64,000 nucleotides of DNA from Segatella oris (GTDB taxonomy: Bacteria > Bacteroidota > Bacteroidia > Bacteroidales > Bacteroidaceae). The position numbers and the translations under genes are program-made. The stretch spans positions 1,302,001 to 1,366,000 of the forward strand of contig NZ_LR134384.1 in assembly GCF_900637655.1 (NCBI RefSeq), read 5' to 3'. Each line of letters opens with the position of its first letter. Within the stretch, counting starts at the first letter, position 1. The notes beneath the pieces are model-generated. The model had not been told where the DNA came from and ran no database searches. It was given only the letters and a program-made list of their open reading frames with translations. Below, in pieces: positions 45,415 to 55,321 of the stretch.

Positions 45415-47613
45415 CTAAATTCTTATAATCTGTTTGACTCCTTTTACCGTTTTCAGTTTTTTGATAAGTTGATTGAGTTTGCTGTTGTCTTCAATCATCA
45501 ATACTACGTTACCACTGAACAACCCATCGTGTGAGTCAATATTGATAGATCGCATGGTAAGTTTATCCTCTTTAGAGATGATATTGGTGATATTGCTGAC
45601 AATTCCGATGTCATCATTGCCAATGATGCGTAATGTAATGGCATACTGACAGCTTCCTTTTCCACTCCATTTAGCTTTCACAATGCGGTAGCCGAAGCGC
45701 TTGCGGAGTTCTGGGGCATTAGGGCAAGTGTTGCGATGGATAGTAATCCCCCCGCTGACTGTTACGAAACCGAAAACATCGTCGCCATAGATAGGATGAC
45801 AGCATTGTGCCAGTTTATAGTCAATACCTTTCAGGTTACGGTCAATCACCAGTACATCATCTTCCTTATAGGCAAATTTCTCGTTTGGATTCTTGTATTC
45901 AAAGTTCTCTGCACTCTCTGCTTGTCGGGTGCCACTGTCATGGTCGCGAACTTCTATATAGCGTTCAATAACCGTGTTGGCATCCAGTTTTTCATCAGCA
46001 ATATCTTTATAGAAGTCTGACGTTTCCTTATATCCTAATTTCTTGATGATATGCGACATCAGGCTTTCTTCTATCTCAATCTTCTTATTCTTGAATCTTC
46101 TTTCAAGAAGTTCTTTGGCATAAAGTCCATCCTTAGCCTGCGTTTCTTTCAGTGCAAGACGGATTTTTGCTTTTGCTTTTGAACTTTTCACAATGTTGAG
46201 CCAGTCGCGTTTAGGCTTTTGGTTGCTCTGTGTCAGAATTTCAACCGTGTCACCAGAATGCAGCTTTTCCCTGAAACTGACAGCCTTTCCATTGATTTTC
46301 CCACCGGTACATGTGTTGCCAATATTGGAATGGATATAGTAAGCAAAGTCTAAAATGGTTGCACCCTTGGGGAATTTCAATAAATCTCCCTTTGGTGTAA
46401 ACACATAGACTTCGTCTTCATAGAGGTCCATTTTGAACTGATCCATCAGTTGAAGGTCATCATTATTTTCCAAGGCAGACCGTATATTGGCCAACCATTC
46501 GTCAATGCTGCCTTCACTTTTGATGCCTTTATACCGCCAATGAGCTGCCAGTCCGTGTTCGGCAATTTCGTCCATGCGCTCAGTACGGATTTGCACTTCA
46601 ACCCATTTGTTCTCTGGCCCAAGTACAGTGATATGCAGACTCTCGTAGCCATTGCTCTTCGGTACGCTGAGCCAATCGCGCAAGCGCTTGGGGTTGGGTT
46701 GGTACATGTCTGTGATGATAGAGTAGACCTGCCAACATTGCATCTTCTCTTTCTCTAAGGGAGAGTCCAAGATGATGCGAATGGCAAAGAGGTCGTAGAT
46801 GCCTTCAAACTTGCATTTCTGTTTCTTCATCTTCTGCCAGATAGAGTGAATGCTCTTCGTTCGTCCCTTCATGTGGAACTTCAGGCCTGCATTTCTTAGC
46901 TGTTCCTCTATTGGCCCGATAAACCGTTTGATATAAGCATCGCGGGAAGTCTTGGTCGCATTCAGCGAATCCTTAATCATATAGTAGGCATCATGCTCAA
47001 GGTATTTGAGGCTTAAATCTTCTAATTCACTCTTCAGTTTATACAAACCAAGTTTGTGAGCGAGTGGAGCATAGAGATAACTTGCCTCTTCGCTCACTTC
47101 CTTTTGGGCCTCTTTCGCTTCCGTATCACGGATTTGACGCATGAGATTCACTCTGTCTGCAATCATAATCAGAATGACACGCATGTCTTCAGAGAATGAT
47201 ATCAGCAGGTTTCTGAAGTTCTCACTCTCTATGATGGGGTTCTTCTTGTAGAGGTTATGGATTTTAACCAGACCATGAATAATGTGAGCTACGCTGGTTC
47301 CGAATTTTGTTTCTGTGTCCTCAAGGGTCAGATGACCATTGAGGACAAGTGTAAAGAGCATGGTGGCAAGCACGCCATCGCGTTTCAGGCCAATCTCGTC
47401 TACGGCAATCTGTGCCGTGCGTAAAGCCTGGAGTATGGGGTTAAGTCCGAAAATGTCACGCTGTATGTGTCCCTCAACGATAGCTGTTGTCAACTGTTCA
47501 CGCAGTTGCTGTTCGTCATCGCTCTTCAAAGTCTCACCTATAATATCACGAAGATGATTGAGAATCTCCGTTGTTTCTTCGAGTTCTGATTTTGTAAATT
47601 CGAATTTCTCCAT
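45415..47613 (-). CDS. relA: RelA-type (p)ppGpp synthetase, HD motif lost
   Basis: 732 residues with the RSH order: HD-like region (50-190), synthetase (about 230-340), TGS (DEVYVFTPKGDLLKFPKGATILDFAY split), and a C-terminal ACT (IGIVSNITNIISKEDKLTMRSINI split). The synthetase is intact: CKFEGIYDLFAIRII, RLRDWLSVPKSNGYESLH, VEVQIRTERMDEIAEHGLAAHW. In the HD region the usual ALLHDVVEDT is ATMLFTLVLNG (residues 83-93), so the metal-binding His-Asp is missing and hydrolase activity should be absent. Makes the stringent-response alarmone; a separate hydrolase should exist elsewhere. Confidence 0.93.
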   Translation of the reverse strand: MEKFEFTKSELEETTEILNHLRDIIGETLKSDDEQQLREQLTTAIVEGHIQRDIFGLNPILQALRTAQIAVDEIGLKRDGVLATMLFTLVLNGHLTLEDTETKFGTSVAHIIHGLVKIHNLYKKNPIIESENFRNLLISFSEDMRVILIMIADRVNLMRQIRDTEAKEAQKEVSEEASYLYAPLAHKLGLYKLKSELEDLSLKYLEHDAYYMIKDSLNATKTSRDAYIKRFIGPIEEQLRNAGLKFHMKGRTKSIHSIWQKMKKQKCKFEGIYDLFAIRIILDSPLEKEKMQCWQVYSIITDMYQPNPKRLRDWLSVPKSNGYESLHITVLGPENKWVEVQIRTERMDEIAEHGLAAHWRYKGIKSEGSIDEWLANIRSALENNDDLQLMDQFKMDLYEDEVYVFTPKGDLLKFPKGATILDFAYYIHSNIGNTCTGGKINGKAVSFREKLHSGDTVEILTQSNQKPKRDWLNIVKSSKAKAKIRLALKETQAKDGLYAKELLERRFKNKKIEIEESLMSHIIKKLGYKETSDFYKDIADEKLDANTVIERYIEVRDHDSGTRQAESAENFEYKNPNEKFAYKEDDVLVIDRNLKGIDYKLAQCCHPIYGDDVFGFVTVSGGITIHRNTCPNAPELRKRFGYRIVKAKWSGKGSCQYAITLRIIGNDDIGIVSNITNIISKEDKLTMRSINIDSHDGLFSGNVVLMIEDNSKLNQLIKKLKTVKGVKQIIRI

Positions 47614-47615
47614 GT

Positions 47616-49136
47616 TTATTGATGTTGTTCCCTCAGAAGATCGTTCACGGTCTTGACGGGATTGAACGTTTCAAGAGGTACTTCTACGAATATTGTGTTC
47701 CAGTCGCTCATAGCACCATTCCACAGACCTGGCAGTTCAAGCGCTTTCAGTTCGCGTCCGTCCTTGCTCTTGTTGCTGATGAAACCTGTTGAATGATCTA
47801 TGTAATCTGGTAAATGGAAAGCATGTCCCTGATAGTCTTTGATAGCACAAACCAAGTCGACGGGATTGAAGTGTGTGCCATTTCTGAACATCTTCATATA
47901 TTCTTCGTTGGCGGTATCAATCTGACTGCTCTCTAAAATCTGTAGGCTCACAGTGCCGTCCTGATTATAAGTAAGGAAAGGTCCACCGCCAGGTTCGCCT
48001 ACATTCTTCACGACACCACACACGCGGATAGGGCGATTAAGTTTTGTTCTAAGGTATTTTGCTAATTCTGCATCAGTCAGTTTGTCAATGTCGGGCTTTC
48101 TGCAGCATAAGTCATTCTGCACGAAACGTTTGATTTCTTCAAGCTCTTCATGACTGCATTTCCCTGCGTCGAGCAATGCAAGATAGTTGAAAATCTTCTG
48201 CTGTATGTCCACGAGTATGCCGGCAAGCAGTTGCTTATAAGTCACGGTCGACGGTTTGAGCCTGTCAGGTACGACGTTGTCGATATTCTTGATAAACACG
48301 ATGTCAGCGTTAATCTCATTGAGATTTTCTATCAATGCACCATGTCCGCCGGGGCGGAAAAGCATACTTTGGTCTGCATTTCTGAAAGGAGTATTGTCCG
48401 TATTGGCTGCAATCGTATCCGTACTTGGCTTTTGTTCGGAAAAACTGATATTGTATGACACTCCGAACTTCTTTGCAAGATGGTCTGCCTTCTCTTTAAC
48501 CTTAGCCTTGAACAAAGCCAAATGGTCATGACTTACAGTGAAATGAACATTGGCCTCACCGTTACAGCTGGCATAGAGTGCCGCTTCCACAAGGTGCTCT
48601 TCCATTGGAGTGCGTGGGCCATCCTCATAGTTGTGGAATAACAGCAGGCCCTTTGGAAGGCTGCCATAATTTAATCCGGCCGGTTGCAATAGATTGGCAA
48701 CGATATCCTTATAGCGTCCTTCTGCAATCAAGTCAACAATATCTTTGCCTTGGTTGGCTTTACATGCCTCGTTCAAAGCATCTTTGAAAGCGAAATGTTC
48801 TATCTCGGCAAAGAATGTCTTCTCAAAATCTGTGGTCGGAACTTCATAAGGTGAGGAGAGAAAAGCAAATATATTCTTGAACATTCTGCTGGCTGCACCG
48901 CTGGCAGGAACGAATTTTACAATCTTATGCGGACGCTCTTTATATTGCTTCCATTGTTGAATGAAAGCGTCACGTTCCTCATTTGAGGGCGCAACTATGC
49001 CATTCCCGACAGACGCTGCAGCTTCAAGGCGCAGAAAGGGAAAGCCTTCTGCTATCTGTTTCAACTGTTTTTCCACTTGCTTCTCACTGATACCACGTGA
49101 AGCTAACTGTTTTAGGTCTTGCTTTGATAGTGTCAT
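47616..49136 (-). CDS. DUF4301 protein
   Basis: Start chosen at ATG 49136 (MTLSKQDLKQLASRGISEKQVEKQL split here); the longer frame begins in AT-rich DNA. 506 residues, no signal peptide. Contains VKFVPASGAASRMFKNIFAF, MLFRPGGHGALIENLNEINADIVFIKNID (split), CGVVKNVGEPGGGPF; the last resembles nucleotide-sugar or sugar-phosphate binding loops. I recognise the Bacteroidota family DUF4301; function not established. Two bases before relA, same strand, so co-expressed. Confidence 0.8.
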   Translation of the reverse strand: MTLSKQDLKQLASRGISEKQVEKQLKQIAEGFPFLRLEAAASVGNGIVAPSNEERDAFIQQWKQYKERPHKIVKFVPASGAASRMFKNIFAFLSSPYEVPTTDFEKTFFAEIEHFAFKDALNEACKANQGKDIVDLIAEGRYKDIVANLLQPAGLNYGSLPKGLLLFHNYEDGPRTPMEEHLVEAALYASCNGEANVHFTVSHDHLALFKAKVKEKADHLAKKFGVSYNISFSEQKPSTDTIAANTDNTPFRNADQSMLFRPGGHGALIENLNEINADIVFIKNIDNVVPDRLKPSTVTYKQLLAGILVDIQQKIFNYLALLDAGKCSHEELEEIKRFVQNDLCCRKPDIDKLTDAELAKYLRTKLNRPIRVCGVVKNVGEPGGGPFLTYNQDGTVSLQILESSQIDTANEEYMKMFRNGTHFNPVDLVCAIKDYQGHAFHLPDYIDHSTGFISNKSKDGRELKALELPGLWNGAMSDWNTIFVEVPLETFNPVKTVNDLLREQHQ

Positions 49137-49376
49137 ATTTCTTTCGATTAGATTAAAAAAATCAATTATCATCTACAAATTTACAATATTTTTTATTATT
49201 CCTCACAAAAGAAGATGAAATGAATATTAAAATCATCATATTTTCTTTATTCGTCAATTTGCATCATCTTTTATGGCAACATTCTACGTTTAGCATGTTG
49301 GAAAGGGATGATTTGCAGAGCAATGATTTTACCTATAGCTGTCAATGGCAGCGATGAGAGTTGAAAACTTTATTTT

Positions 49377-50560
49377 TTAACGCAGGGTAGTTTCAACTAC
49401 CAAATGCGAATTTACTTAAGTTTTTTGTAAAAAACAAATTTCGGTGTCCTAAAGTTAAGTTTCTTCCTGGGTCTGTCATTTAATTTTGCTTCTATTGCGG
49501 CAATATACTGCGTTGAGAGTTTGTTTATATTACATTTTTTATCGATATACTGCCTGATTAACATATTCAGATTTTCTACAGCTCCCTTCTGCCAGGGGCA
49601 GTGTGGATGTGCATAATATACGCTGCATCCTAAAGATTTTTCAATGTCCTCATACTGCATAACCTCCGGTCCGTTGTCTGTAGTTATGGTATGTACAGCA
49701 TCCTTTATGGGTCTCAAAGCCTCTGTTACGGCCTTGGAAACCTCCCGGGCCGTCTTGTATTTAGCCAACTTTCTGATAATCCCAAGGTTGGTACTTCTCT
49801 CCACCATGGTTAATGCCGATGAGTTTCCCGGGCCGATGATCAGATCCATCTCCCAGTCTCCGAACCGCTTTCCGTCAGCACAGGCAGGACGTTCGTCTAT
49901 GCTTTTCCGATTCCCAGAGAGTGACTTTTGGTCTCTTTTAAGCCAGTGGTTCCTGTATTTGAACTGGAAACGACAGAACCTATAGATGTCTCCACCATCA
50001 TTAAGGTCCCGCCAGATGTACTTGTATATGGTCGTGTGAGACACACACTTCCTTCCAAGTGTCTTCATACGCCCGCATATCTGCTGTGCAGACCAGCCCA
50101 TCCTTAGATATTTACTGATATTCCGCCACATCTCAGGAGTCATCTTGCGAGGTCTCTGATAGCATCGCTTGCTCCTTCTTGCTCTCCTGACGGCAACCGT
50201 ATAGGTGTATTTACCCGTATATTCAGAAGAGTTACGCTCTATCTCACGGTATACTGTACTTCTGTGGACGCCTATTGCTTCTGCAATTGCTTTCTTGGAC
50301 ATTTCTTTTTGGAGTAAGACAGAAATTGTGTATCTTTGCTCCGAGGTTAATTGATGGAACTTCATAATACAAAATTAATTAATCTTGGGGAGGCCGTGGT
50401 CTCCCCTTTGTTTAATATATGTTTAATCGTAATCTTCTGTTTCGCTCTCGGGGGCTGCGAGCCCCCGCCGCTGGGCACCCCTCGGTGTTTTTCATAGTTC
50501 TTTGTAAACTATTTGTCACCGAAGACTATCCATTTACTAATTTAAACTACACACCGTTAA
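49377..50560. mobile_element. IS30-family insertion sequence
   Basis: Left end TTAACGCAGGGTAGTTTCAA (49377-49396) and the reverse complement of the right end, TTAACGGTGTGTAGTTTAAA (50541-50560), agree at most positions, and the match continues to AAATG a few bases further in. Length about 1184 bp, one transposase gene on the minus strand. I could not see a target-site duplication. The stretch between transposase start and right end holds GC-rich hairpins (GGGGGCT-GCG-AGCCCCC near 50450-50466). Confidence 0.7.
49412..50365 (-). CDS. IS30-family transposase
   Basis: 317 residues (IS30 family 300-380). N-terminal helix-turn-helix LTSEQRYTISVLLQKEMSKKAIAEAIGVHRSTVYREIERN (split), second DNA-binding region, then DDE catalytic core: WEMDLIIG (Asp), HTITTDNGPEV (Asp), QKGAVENLNMLIRQY (Glu), RPRKKLNFRTP. 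Appears intact and could be active. Confidence 0.95.
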   Translation of the reverse strand: MKFHQLTSEQRYTISVLLQKEMSKKAIAEAIGVHRSTVYREIERNSSEYTGKYTYTVAVRRARRSKRCYQRPRKMTPEMWRNISKYLRMGWSAQQICGRMKTLGRKCVSHTTIYKYIWRDLNDGGDIYRFCRFQFKYRNHWLKRDQKSLSGNRKSIDERPACADGKRFGDWEMDLIIGPGNSSALTMVERSTNLGIIRKLAKYKTAREVSKAVTEALRPIKDAVHTITTDNGPEVMQYEDIEKSLGCSVYYAHPHCPWQKGAVENLNMLIRQYIDKKCNINKLSTQYIAAIEAKLNDRPRKKLNFRTPKFVFYKKLK

Positions 50561-50722
50561 CAAATGTATTCTTAGAATATTGTGTTAAAGAGTGTCGCTT
50601 TTTTCCTGTTCTTTCTTTTGCACGTTTTTGATATCCTCTTTATTTAAATAGGGGATTGGAATAAACAACCTGTCCTGCTTCTCGCATAGAGAGAATTTAT
50701 ATAGCTTTAGAAAATTAAAGAT
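50366..50722. other. IS30 right end plus short intergenic stretch
   Basis: Bases 50366-50560 belong to the IS30 copy; 50373-50398 can form GGGGAG/CTCCCC. The remaining ~160 bp before the lipoprotein stop codon are AT-rich with no feature seen. Confidence 0.6.
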
Positions 50723-51718
50723 CTATAGTTTTGTGAATTTTCCTTTATCATTAATAGTATATCTATCAACCACATCTTTTTTTATAATTTTTCCTTTACG
50801 TAATCTATTCCTATACACAGTTATATTAAGATTCTTAGATATTGTAAAGGAATTAGCATTCCAATCTTTGCTATTTTCTCCGACTTGTGAGAAGACTGTT
50901 ACTTCATCTATTATGCTCTTATTAACTGATGTTATTAGTCTGTAGATTAGTGAAGGAGTATTCTCAAGATAATAACAAATCATATCAAGTTGATACTTTT
51001 TTCCTGTATGGAAGCGATAGAATAGGCTTGGCAAAGAATTGTCCCATCGACTTTTATAGATTTGCTCCAATTCTTTATTTCCCCTCACACTGATAGGATG
51101 GTATGGCATTTCATCTTGTTCTCCCATGTCATAGCGTTCTTGTTCTTTCTGGAATTGGCTAAAATCAAAGGGTAATAGGATTTCTTCCATATCTATTTCA
51201 GATTGTCCTTCAGCAGCTATCTTCCTTTCTTTTAGAGAGTCAATAGCTTTAATTTCTGCTTTATATTTATCTGCATTATAGCGTGTTAACAGGACCTTCT
51301 CTGGTAGGTAAAATACCCCCTTACATTCCATTAACTTCCAAACAACATCACTATTTTTTTGTTTATATATTTTTGCTTTTCCCCTTGCATGATCGTCATA
51401 GAAACCATAAAAAGAGAGATAAAGTGTATCATTTTTGAATATCCCTCTTATATTATTTACATTTTCCGTGGAGCAATCTATCCTACTTCCACTTTCCAAT
51501 GCACTACAGTAGTAACCGATAACAGAATTTTGTTTTGTTTTTTTCAATATAAGATGAAAAGTTTGATTAGTGTGAGATTGCCTCCCATCATATCGGTAAT
51601 ATATCCAGTTTCCTACTAAACTATCTATTGAAGTTTCCAATGTAGCCTTCAATTCAGTTTTGGCTGTACAACCACTGATAAAGAGACTTACTACCATTGA
51701 TAATATAATCTTTTTCAT
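50723..51718 (-). CDS. Hypothetical lipoprotein
   Basis: 331 residues with a lipoprotein signal (LSMVVSLFISGCTA). From residue 35, VGNWIYYRYDGRQSHTNQTFHLILKKTKQNSVIGYY (split) suggests a lipocalin-like or copper-resistance-like small barrel of about 100 residues; the second half from about 200 has YRFHTGKKYQLDMICYYLEN and a mixed fold. No family recognised. AT-rich codon use compared with the housekeeping genes to its left, consistent with the accessory region. Confidence 0.75.
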   Translation of the reverse strand: MKKIILSMVVSLFISGCTAKTELKATLETSIDSLVGNWIYYRYDGRQSHTNQTFHLILKKTKQNSVIGYYCSALESGSRIDCSTENVNNIRGIFKNDTLYLSFYGFYDDHARGKAKIYKQKNSDVVWKLMECKGVFYLPEKVLLTRYNADKYKAEIKAIDSLKERKIAAEGQSEIDMEEILLPFDFSQFQKEQERYDMGEQDEMPYHPISVRGNKELEQIYKSRWDNSLPSLFYRFHTGKKYQLDMICYYLENTPSLIYRLITSVNKSIIDEVTVFSQVGENSKDWNANSFTISKNLNITVYRNRLRKGKIIKKDVVDRYTINDKGKFTKL

Positions 51719-51734
51719 TGTTGTTATAATTCAT

Positions 51735-52103
51735 CGAACTCACGTTATAATAGCCAATTCAAGCATCATTTTCTCCAACTTAGCGAGCATCGCAAAGGCT
51801 TTTTTCTAGGTAAAGTTGCTCTTCAAAGTGACAACTGTTTGGTTATAATTCACTCCGACACTGCGGAATTGCCCGTACAAAGTCGTCAGTTTCTGGTAAT
51901 AATCAAGCAAGGGAACGATCCACTTTTATCACCCGAAAAATCTCATTAAAGATTCTTACCTTGATGAATAGTGACAGACTTGGTACACCGCTTTCCTCTT
52001 TCATCGTGAGAAAATGAGCGTATTCCGTCGGTGTGAAATTGACCGAAATACACTTTTCTGTCTTCTCTTTGGAGCGTGTGCTCCGAATTTTCTTCATTTT
52101 CAT
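51735..52103 (-). pseudogene. Decayed mobilisation gene (MobA/MobC-like, CTn type)
   Basis: The frame from ATG 52103 reads a ribbon-helix-helix-like start (KCISVNFTPTEYAHFLTMKEESG split) and stops at 51903. One base later in phase the similarity continues: DYYQKLTTLYGQFRSVGVNYNQTVVTLKSNFT, a TAG stop, then KKAFAMLAKLEKMMLELAII. VGVNYNQ and the terminal helix are hallmarks of small relaxosome proteins of Bacteroides conjugative and mobilisable elements. One frameshift plus one stop make it non-functional; the relaxase gene that normally follows is absent. Confidence 0.8.
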
Positions 52104-52235
52104 TTCTTTCTTTGGATTTTAGTGTTTCACGACATCACTGGCATTTGAGACATTGATTCTCCCTTTCAAAAAATGACTTCGGAGTTTTTTCAGCTCTCTG
52201 CAAGAGCAAGGGTTTTATGCTGCAAAAACGAAGTT

Positions 52236-53531
52236 TCGGCACTGTCTTTCAAAGTGTGTAAATATTCCTTCTATTCTATTCTATTCTCTCTTTCCATTCG
52301 TTTTCTATTTTCTGTTTCCAGTTTTTAAATTGATATATTCTTCTGGCATATGTCTTCTTTGTTTCCTCCACAGCCACAGCAGCCAATAGGAATATCACTG
52401 ACTTGTCTGACGGCATAGAGGTCCTCATGCTTACGGTTCTCTTGTATTTTCTGTTTAACCTTTCAATCCAGTTGGTCGTGTATATGCACCTTTGTACTTC
52501 TATGGGGAAGTCCATGTACGTGAAGTAAGCTGCGTTACGCTCCGCCTTATACCTTCTCAAGGTTGGGTACTTCTTTTCCCATTTGGTTACAAAAGTAATG
52601 AAATGTCCGTATCCCTGCAAGGATTTCATCTCTTTGTTCTCCAAGGAAAACACTTCGCCAAGTTCCCGGGCCACTTCCGGCTTATCCTTATGGGATACGC
52701 TACCAAGTATCTGTCGCTTGACATGTGCCACACAGAACTGGTGGGCTGCCTGCGGAAAGGCAGCACAGACGGCATTCTCTATGCCTTGCAGCGCATCGGA
52801 AACGACAAGGTCAATTCCCTCGACGCCCCTTTCTTTCAACGCCTCAAGCTCCTCTTTCCAGCATACGGCCCCTTCTGTGGGATGGTTGACTACGGTGAGC
52901 ACTTCCCTGCTTCCGTCCTCCAACACCCCCAGCATGGTATAGTAGGCCTCCTTGGATACCTGCCCGTCCCTGCGGGTGGAGATAAAGGTGGCGTCAATGT
53001 AGACGGCTAAGTAATGCGGGGACAAGGCACGGCCGAGCCACTGTTCAACGTCTTCACGGCAACACCTGGACAGATAGGAAACCTGCTGCCTGCTGTAAGC
53101 GCGGCCATAGATGCTGTCGGAGAACTCGCCTATCTGTTGCGTAGTAAGTCCCTTGGTGTAGAGAAGGTTGAACAGCCTCGCACGTTCCTCGCTTTCATTG
53201 CGTATCAGGCCCAGGAGAACGGGATAGAAGTTGCCGCTGCGGCTGCGGGGGACGCGCAGGGAAAACTCAAAGCCGTGACTGTACCAACGTCGAGAACGGA
53301 AACCGTTGCATTGCTCATTGCCGTTTGCACTGACGAAAAGCTCCCGTTCATGAAACATCAAGGAGTTCATAATTAAAGACTGAAGGGTGACAAAACCCTC
53401 GCTGCTGCTTGTGTAATTCGAAAGAATTTCCGAAATTTGTGAATGTGTAAGTTTCATTTGTTCGTTTCTTTATTGTTTTCAAGTACAAAGATAAGAATTA
53501 AATGGGCTTACACACTTTTATAGGATACTAC
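52236..53531. mobile_element. IS256-family insertion sequence
   Basis: Ends share AAAGTGTGTAA with weaker similarity outward (GGCACTGTC-TTTC against GGTAGTATCCTATA). CGAAGTT occurs directly outside on both sides (52229-52235 and 53532-53538), a probable remnant of the 8-9 bp target duplication typical for IS256. About 1.3 kb with one transposase gene. It sits between the mob remnant and the DUF3408 remnant, so it probably inserted into the transposon backbone. Confidence 0.7.
52276..53457 (-). CDS. IS256-family (MULE-like) transposase
   Basis: 393 residues (family about 400). DDE core: LAVYIDATFI (first Asp), DLVVSDALQGIENAV (second Asp), CVAHVKRQI, and TTNWIERLNRKYKRT (Glu). N-terminal RVPRSRSGNFYPVLL corresponds to the family's ETPRDR-type segment. 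Intact reading frame, likely functional. Base composition is richer in G+C than the flanking decayed DNA. Confidence 0.95.
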   Translation of the reverse strand: MKLTHSQISEILSNYTSSSEGFVTLQSLIMNSLMFHERELFVSANGNEQCNGFRSRRWYSHGFEFSLRVPRSRSGNFYPVLLGLIRNESEERARLFNLLYTKGLTTQQIGEFSDSIYGRAYSRQQVSYLSRCCREDVEQWLGRALSPHYLAVYIDATFISTRRDGQVSKEAYYTMLGVLEDGSREVLTVVNHPTEGAVCWKEELEALKERGVEGIDLVVSDALQGIENAVCAAFPQAAHQFCVAHVKRQILGSVSHKDKPEVARELGEVFSLENKEMKSLQGYGHFITFVTKWEKKYPTLRRYKAERNAAYFTYMDFPIEVQRCIYTTNWIERLNRKYKRTVSMRTSMPSDKSVIFLLAAVAVEETKKTYARRIYQFKNWKQKIENEWKERIE

Positions 53532-53538
53532 CGAAGTT

Positions 53539-54110
53539 GTGCTGCATAAGACATACTTTGCTATTTGCTCCGACGCAAATAAAATCGCCTCGAAAGGCGG
53601 TGCTTTATCTTATCGAAATGTATATTTTCAAAGCCATGAAATACCGACTTATCGCTGCTGCAAAGTTACTATCTCTTGTCCCCCAATCCATTAAGAGGGA
53701 CGAAGCCACAACTATCCAAATCGAAGGCACAAGTACGCACTAAAAAAATCACGCTGATTACAGCATCACCGAGCCATATATTTGCACTGTCGAATATGTC
53801 GGTGGGGGTATGCGTCTTCGATAACATCACGTTTCGATGGGCGATATGAGCGATGGGCTATATCAAAGGACATGCCCTTATTTCTCTCATCCGAACGTGG
53901 GAATGTGCGAAAGCAGATACAATCGAACGATTGTATTGATGAGCACTAATCAATATCTCCACAGAAAGGATATGAACGAAAGGATGTAGCCCTACCGGTA
54001 CAAGCCTATTATTAGCCATATCTTCAATAGCGGATGTATTTATCTTCGTCGGTAAAGATATCGGCAATGAAATGAACAGTGAATTGTATAACAATAAAAA
54101 ATAAGGAAGT
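53539..54110. other. Decayed non-coding DNA of the conjugative-element remnant
   Basis: No frame is long or well composed on either strand; short frames such as 53858-54181 (minus) look accidental. The stretch separates the IS256 copy from the DUF3408-like remnant, where CTnDOT-type elements carry a ParA-like traA gene, but I could not recognise a ParA motif. Confidence 0.5.
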
Positions 54111-54539
54111 ATGACAGAGAACCAGAACGGCAAGATAGATCTCGTTGCCATCCGAGAACTTATTTCATAGGGTATTCTCATGAAAAGAAAAGAGAGTGAG
54201 ATGAAACGCTCTCAATCAGAAGAACTGTGTGTCGAACCAGAACGTCCAAATGACGAACCAATATCAAAGGATTTTTCAAGAGTCTCAAGAAGAGAGAGGT
54301 GAAAGTCTAATAAGGGCGATTATGAGTCGCTTTTCATCTGTCGCAACACTTTGAAAAATCGAAAGACCATCTAGATTGCCAAAGAGTTGCAGGACACATT
54401 GGCGGAGATAGTCATGTCAATGAGAAACAGGGATATGACCATCGGTATCTATGTGGGAAATATCATCCTTCATCATCTTGAAACCTACAAAGATGAAATC
54501 AACAGATTAGCGGAGATTGAGTTCAAGAAATTATTGTGA
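54111..54539 (+). pseudogene. TraB/DUF3408-like conjugation gene with three in-frame stops
   Basis: A single frame of 143 codons from ATG 54111 (MTENQNGKIDLVAIREL) to TGA 54537 is interrupted by TAG (54168), TGA (54300) and TAG (54372), with no frameshift. The C-terminal part IAKELQDTLAEIVMSMRNRD, GIYVGNIILHHLETYKDEIN resembles the conserved end of DUF3408 proteins encoded next to traA in CTnDOT-type elements. Decayed by point mutation. Together with the divergent mob remnant it reproduces the mob/tra divergence of such elements. Confidence 0.75.
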
Positions 54540-55321
54540 GGCATTTAGCAATGGCTTTTTGTTACTTTTGAGCCGTATCAACTCACTGTCAAAAGTAATG
54601 AGGTGCTTTTTCATTGTGGGGCTTTGTCCGTCCAAAGCTCACGAAAGAAAAGGAGCGGTTGGCAAATCTGCCGACCACTTTACTCCATCTATTCTCTTGA
54701 ATGATTATTTCTGATTTTATGCGGATTCCAGAGGTGAGGGAGTTGAGTTTCAACCTTTTCTCTTTCCCTGCTTCTTGCATATCCGACATTTTTTATGCGT
54801 TTTTCCGTCGGTCGTTTTCGTTTCAGTGGTATAAAAGGTAGGGCTTAGGACAAACAAGGTTTTATGGCGAGAATACTACCTGCAATGAAATGGAAGTGTG
54901 GAGATTGTCGTCTAAACGGCTTACCACCTTGATCTTTTTTGTTCGTAGAAGCCTGGAACTACCTTTGCCGCTGACATTGAACAACCGATCCTGACATGAT
55001 ACACGAACATAAGTGGAGGATGTGCAGGGAGAGAAGCTGGGAGAAAACAAAAAACGCTGTCTTCGGAGACTGCATTTCATCATAAGAATAGAATACACAA
55101 AAAACCAAAAGCCGTCCGTTGAGACGGCTTTACGAAAAATTTAAGAGAGAAAATTCTTTTTTCTCACGACATACCTTTATCTTTGCAATAGGTTCTTTGA
55201 GCCATGCGAAATGCTGTATATCATTGTTATAGTTTTATCGACTAATTGTTTCTACAGCATTCTATAACTCAAGAATTTGTTGACATTCAATTAGTAATTT
55301 AAAATAAAAGAGAAACATCTT
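54540..55321. other. Non-coding stretch before the abortive-infection cassette
   Basis: About 780 bp without a supported gene. A 9-bp perfect hairpin AAAGCCGTC/GACGGCTTT lies at 55108-55131; on the minus strand it is followed by a T-rich tract, so it may be a leftover terminator. TATCTTTG at 55178-55185 is a good -7 element for the cassette, without a clear -33. Confidence 0.6.

Noticed and set aside
49360..50580. Target-site duplication of the IS30 copy
   Set aside because: Bases outside the inferred ends do not match, so either the ends are off by a few bases or the duplication has been lost.
53858..54181. 107-codon minus-strand frame
   Set aside because: No domain and located in decayed DNA; it runs antisense into the TraB-like remnant.
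54111..54539. Stop-codon recoding in the DUF3408-like frame
   Set aside because: Both TAG and TGA occur, and other genes of the window use them as normal stops; ordinary decay is simpler, also because the neighbouring mob gene is broken.
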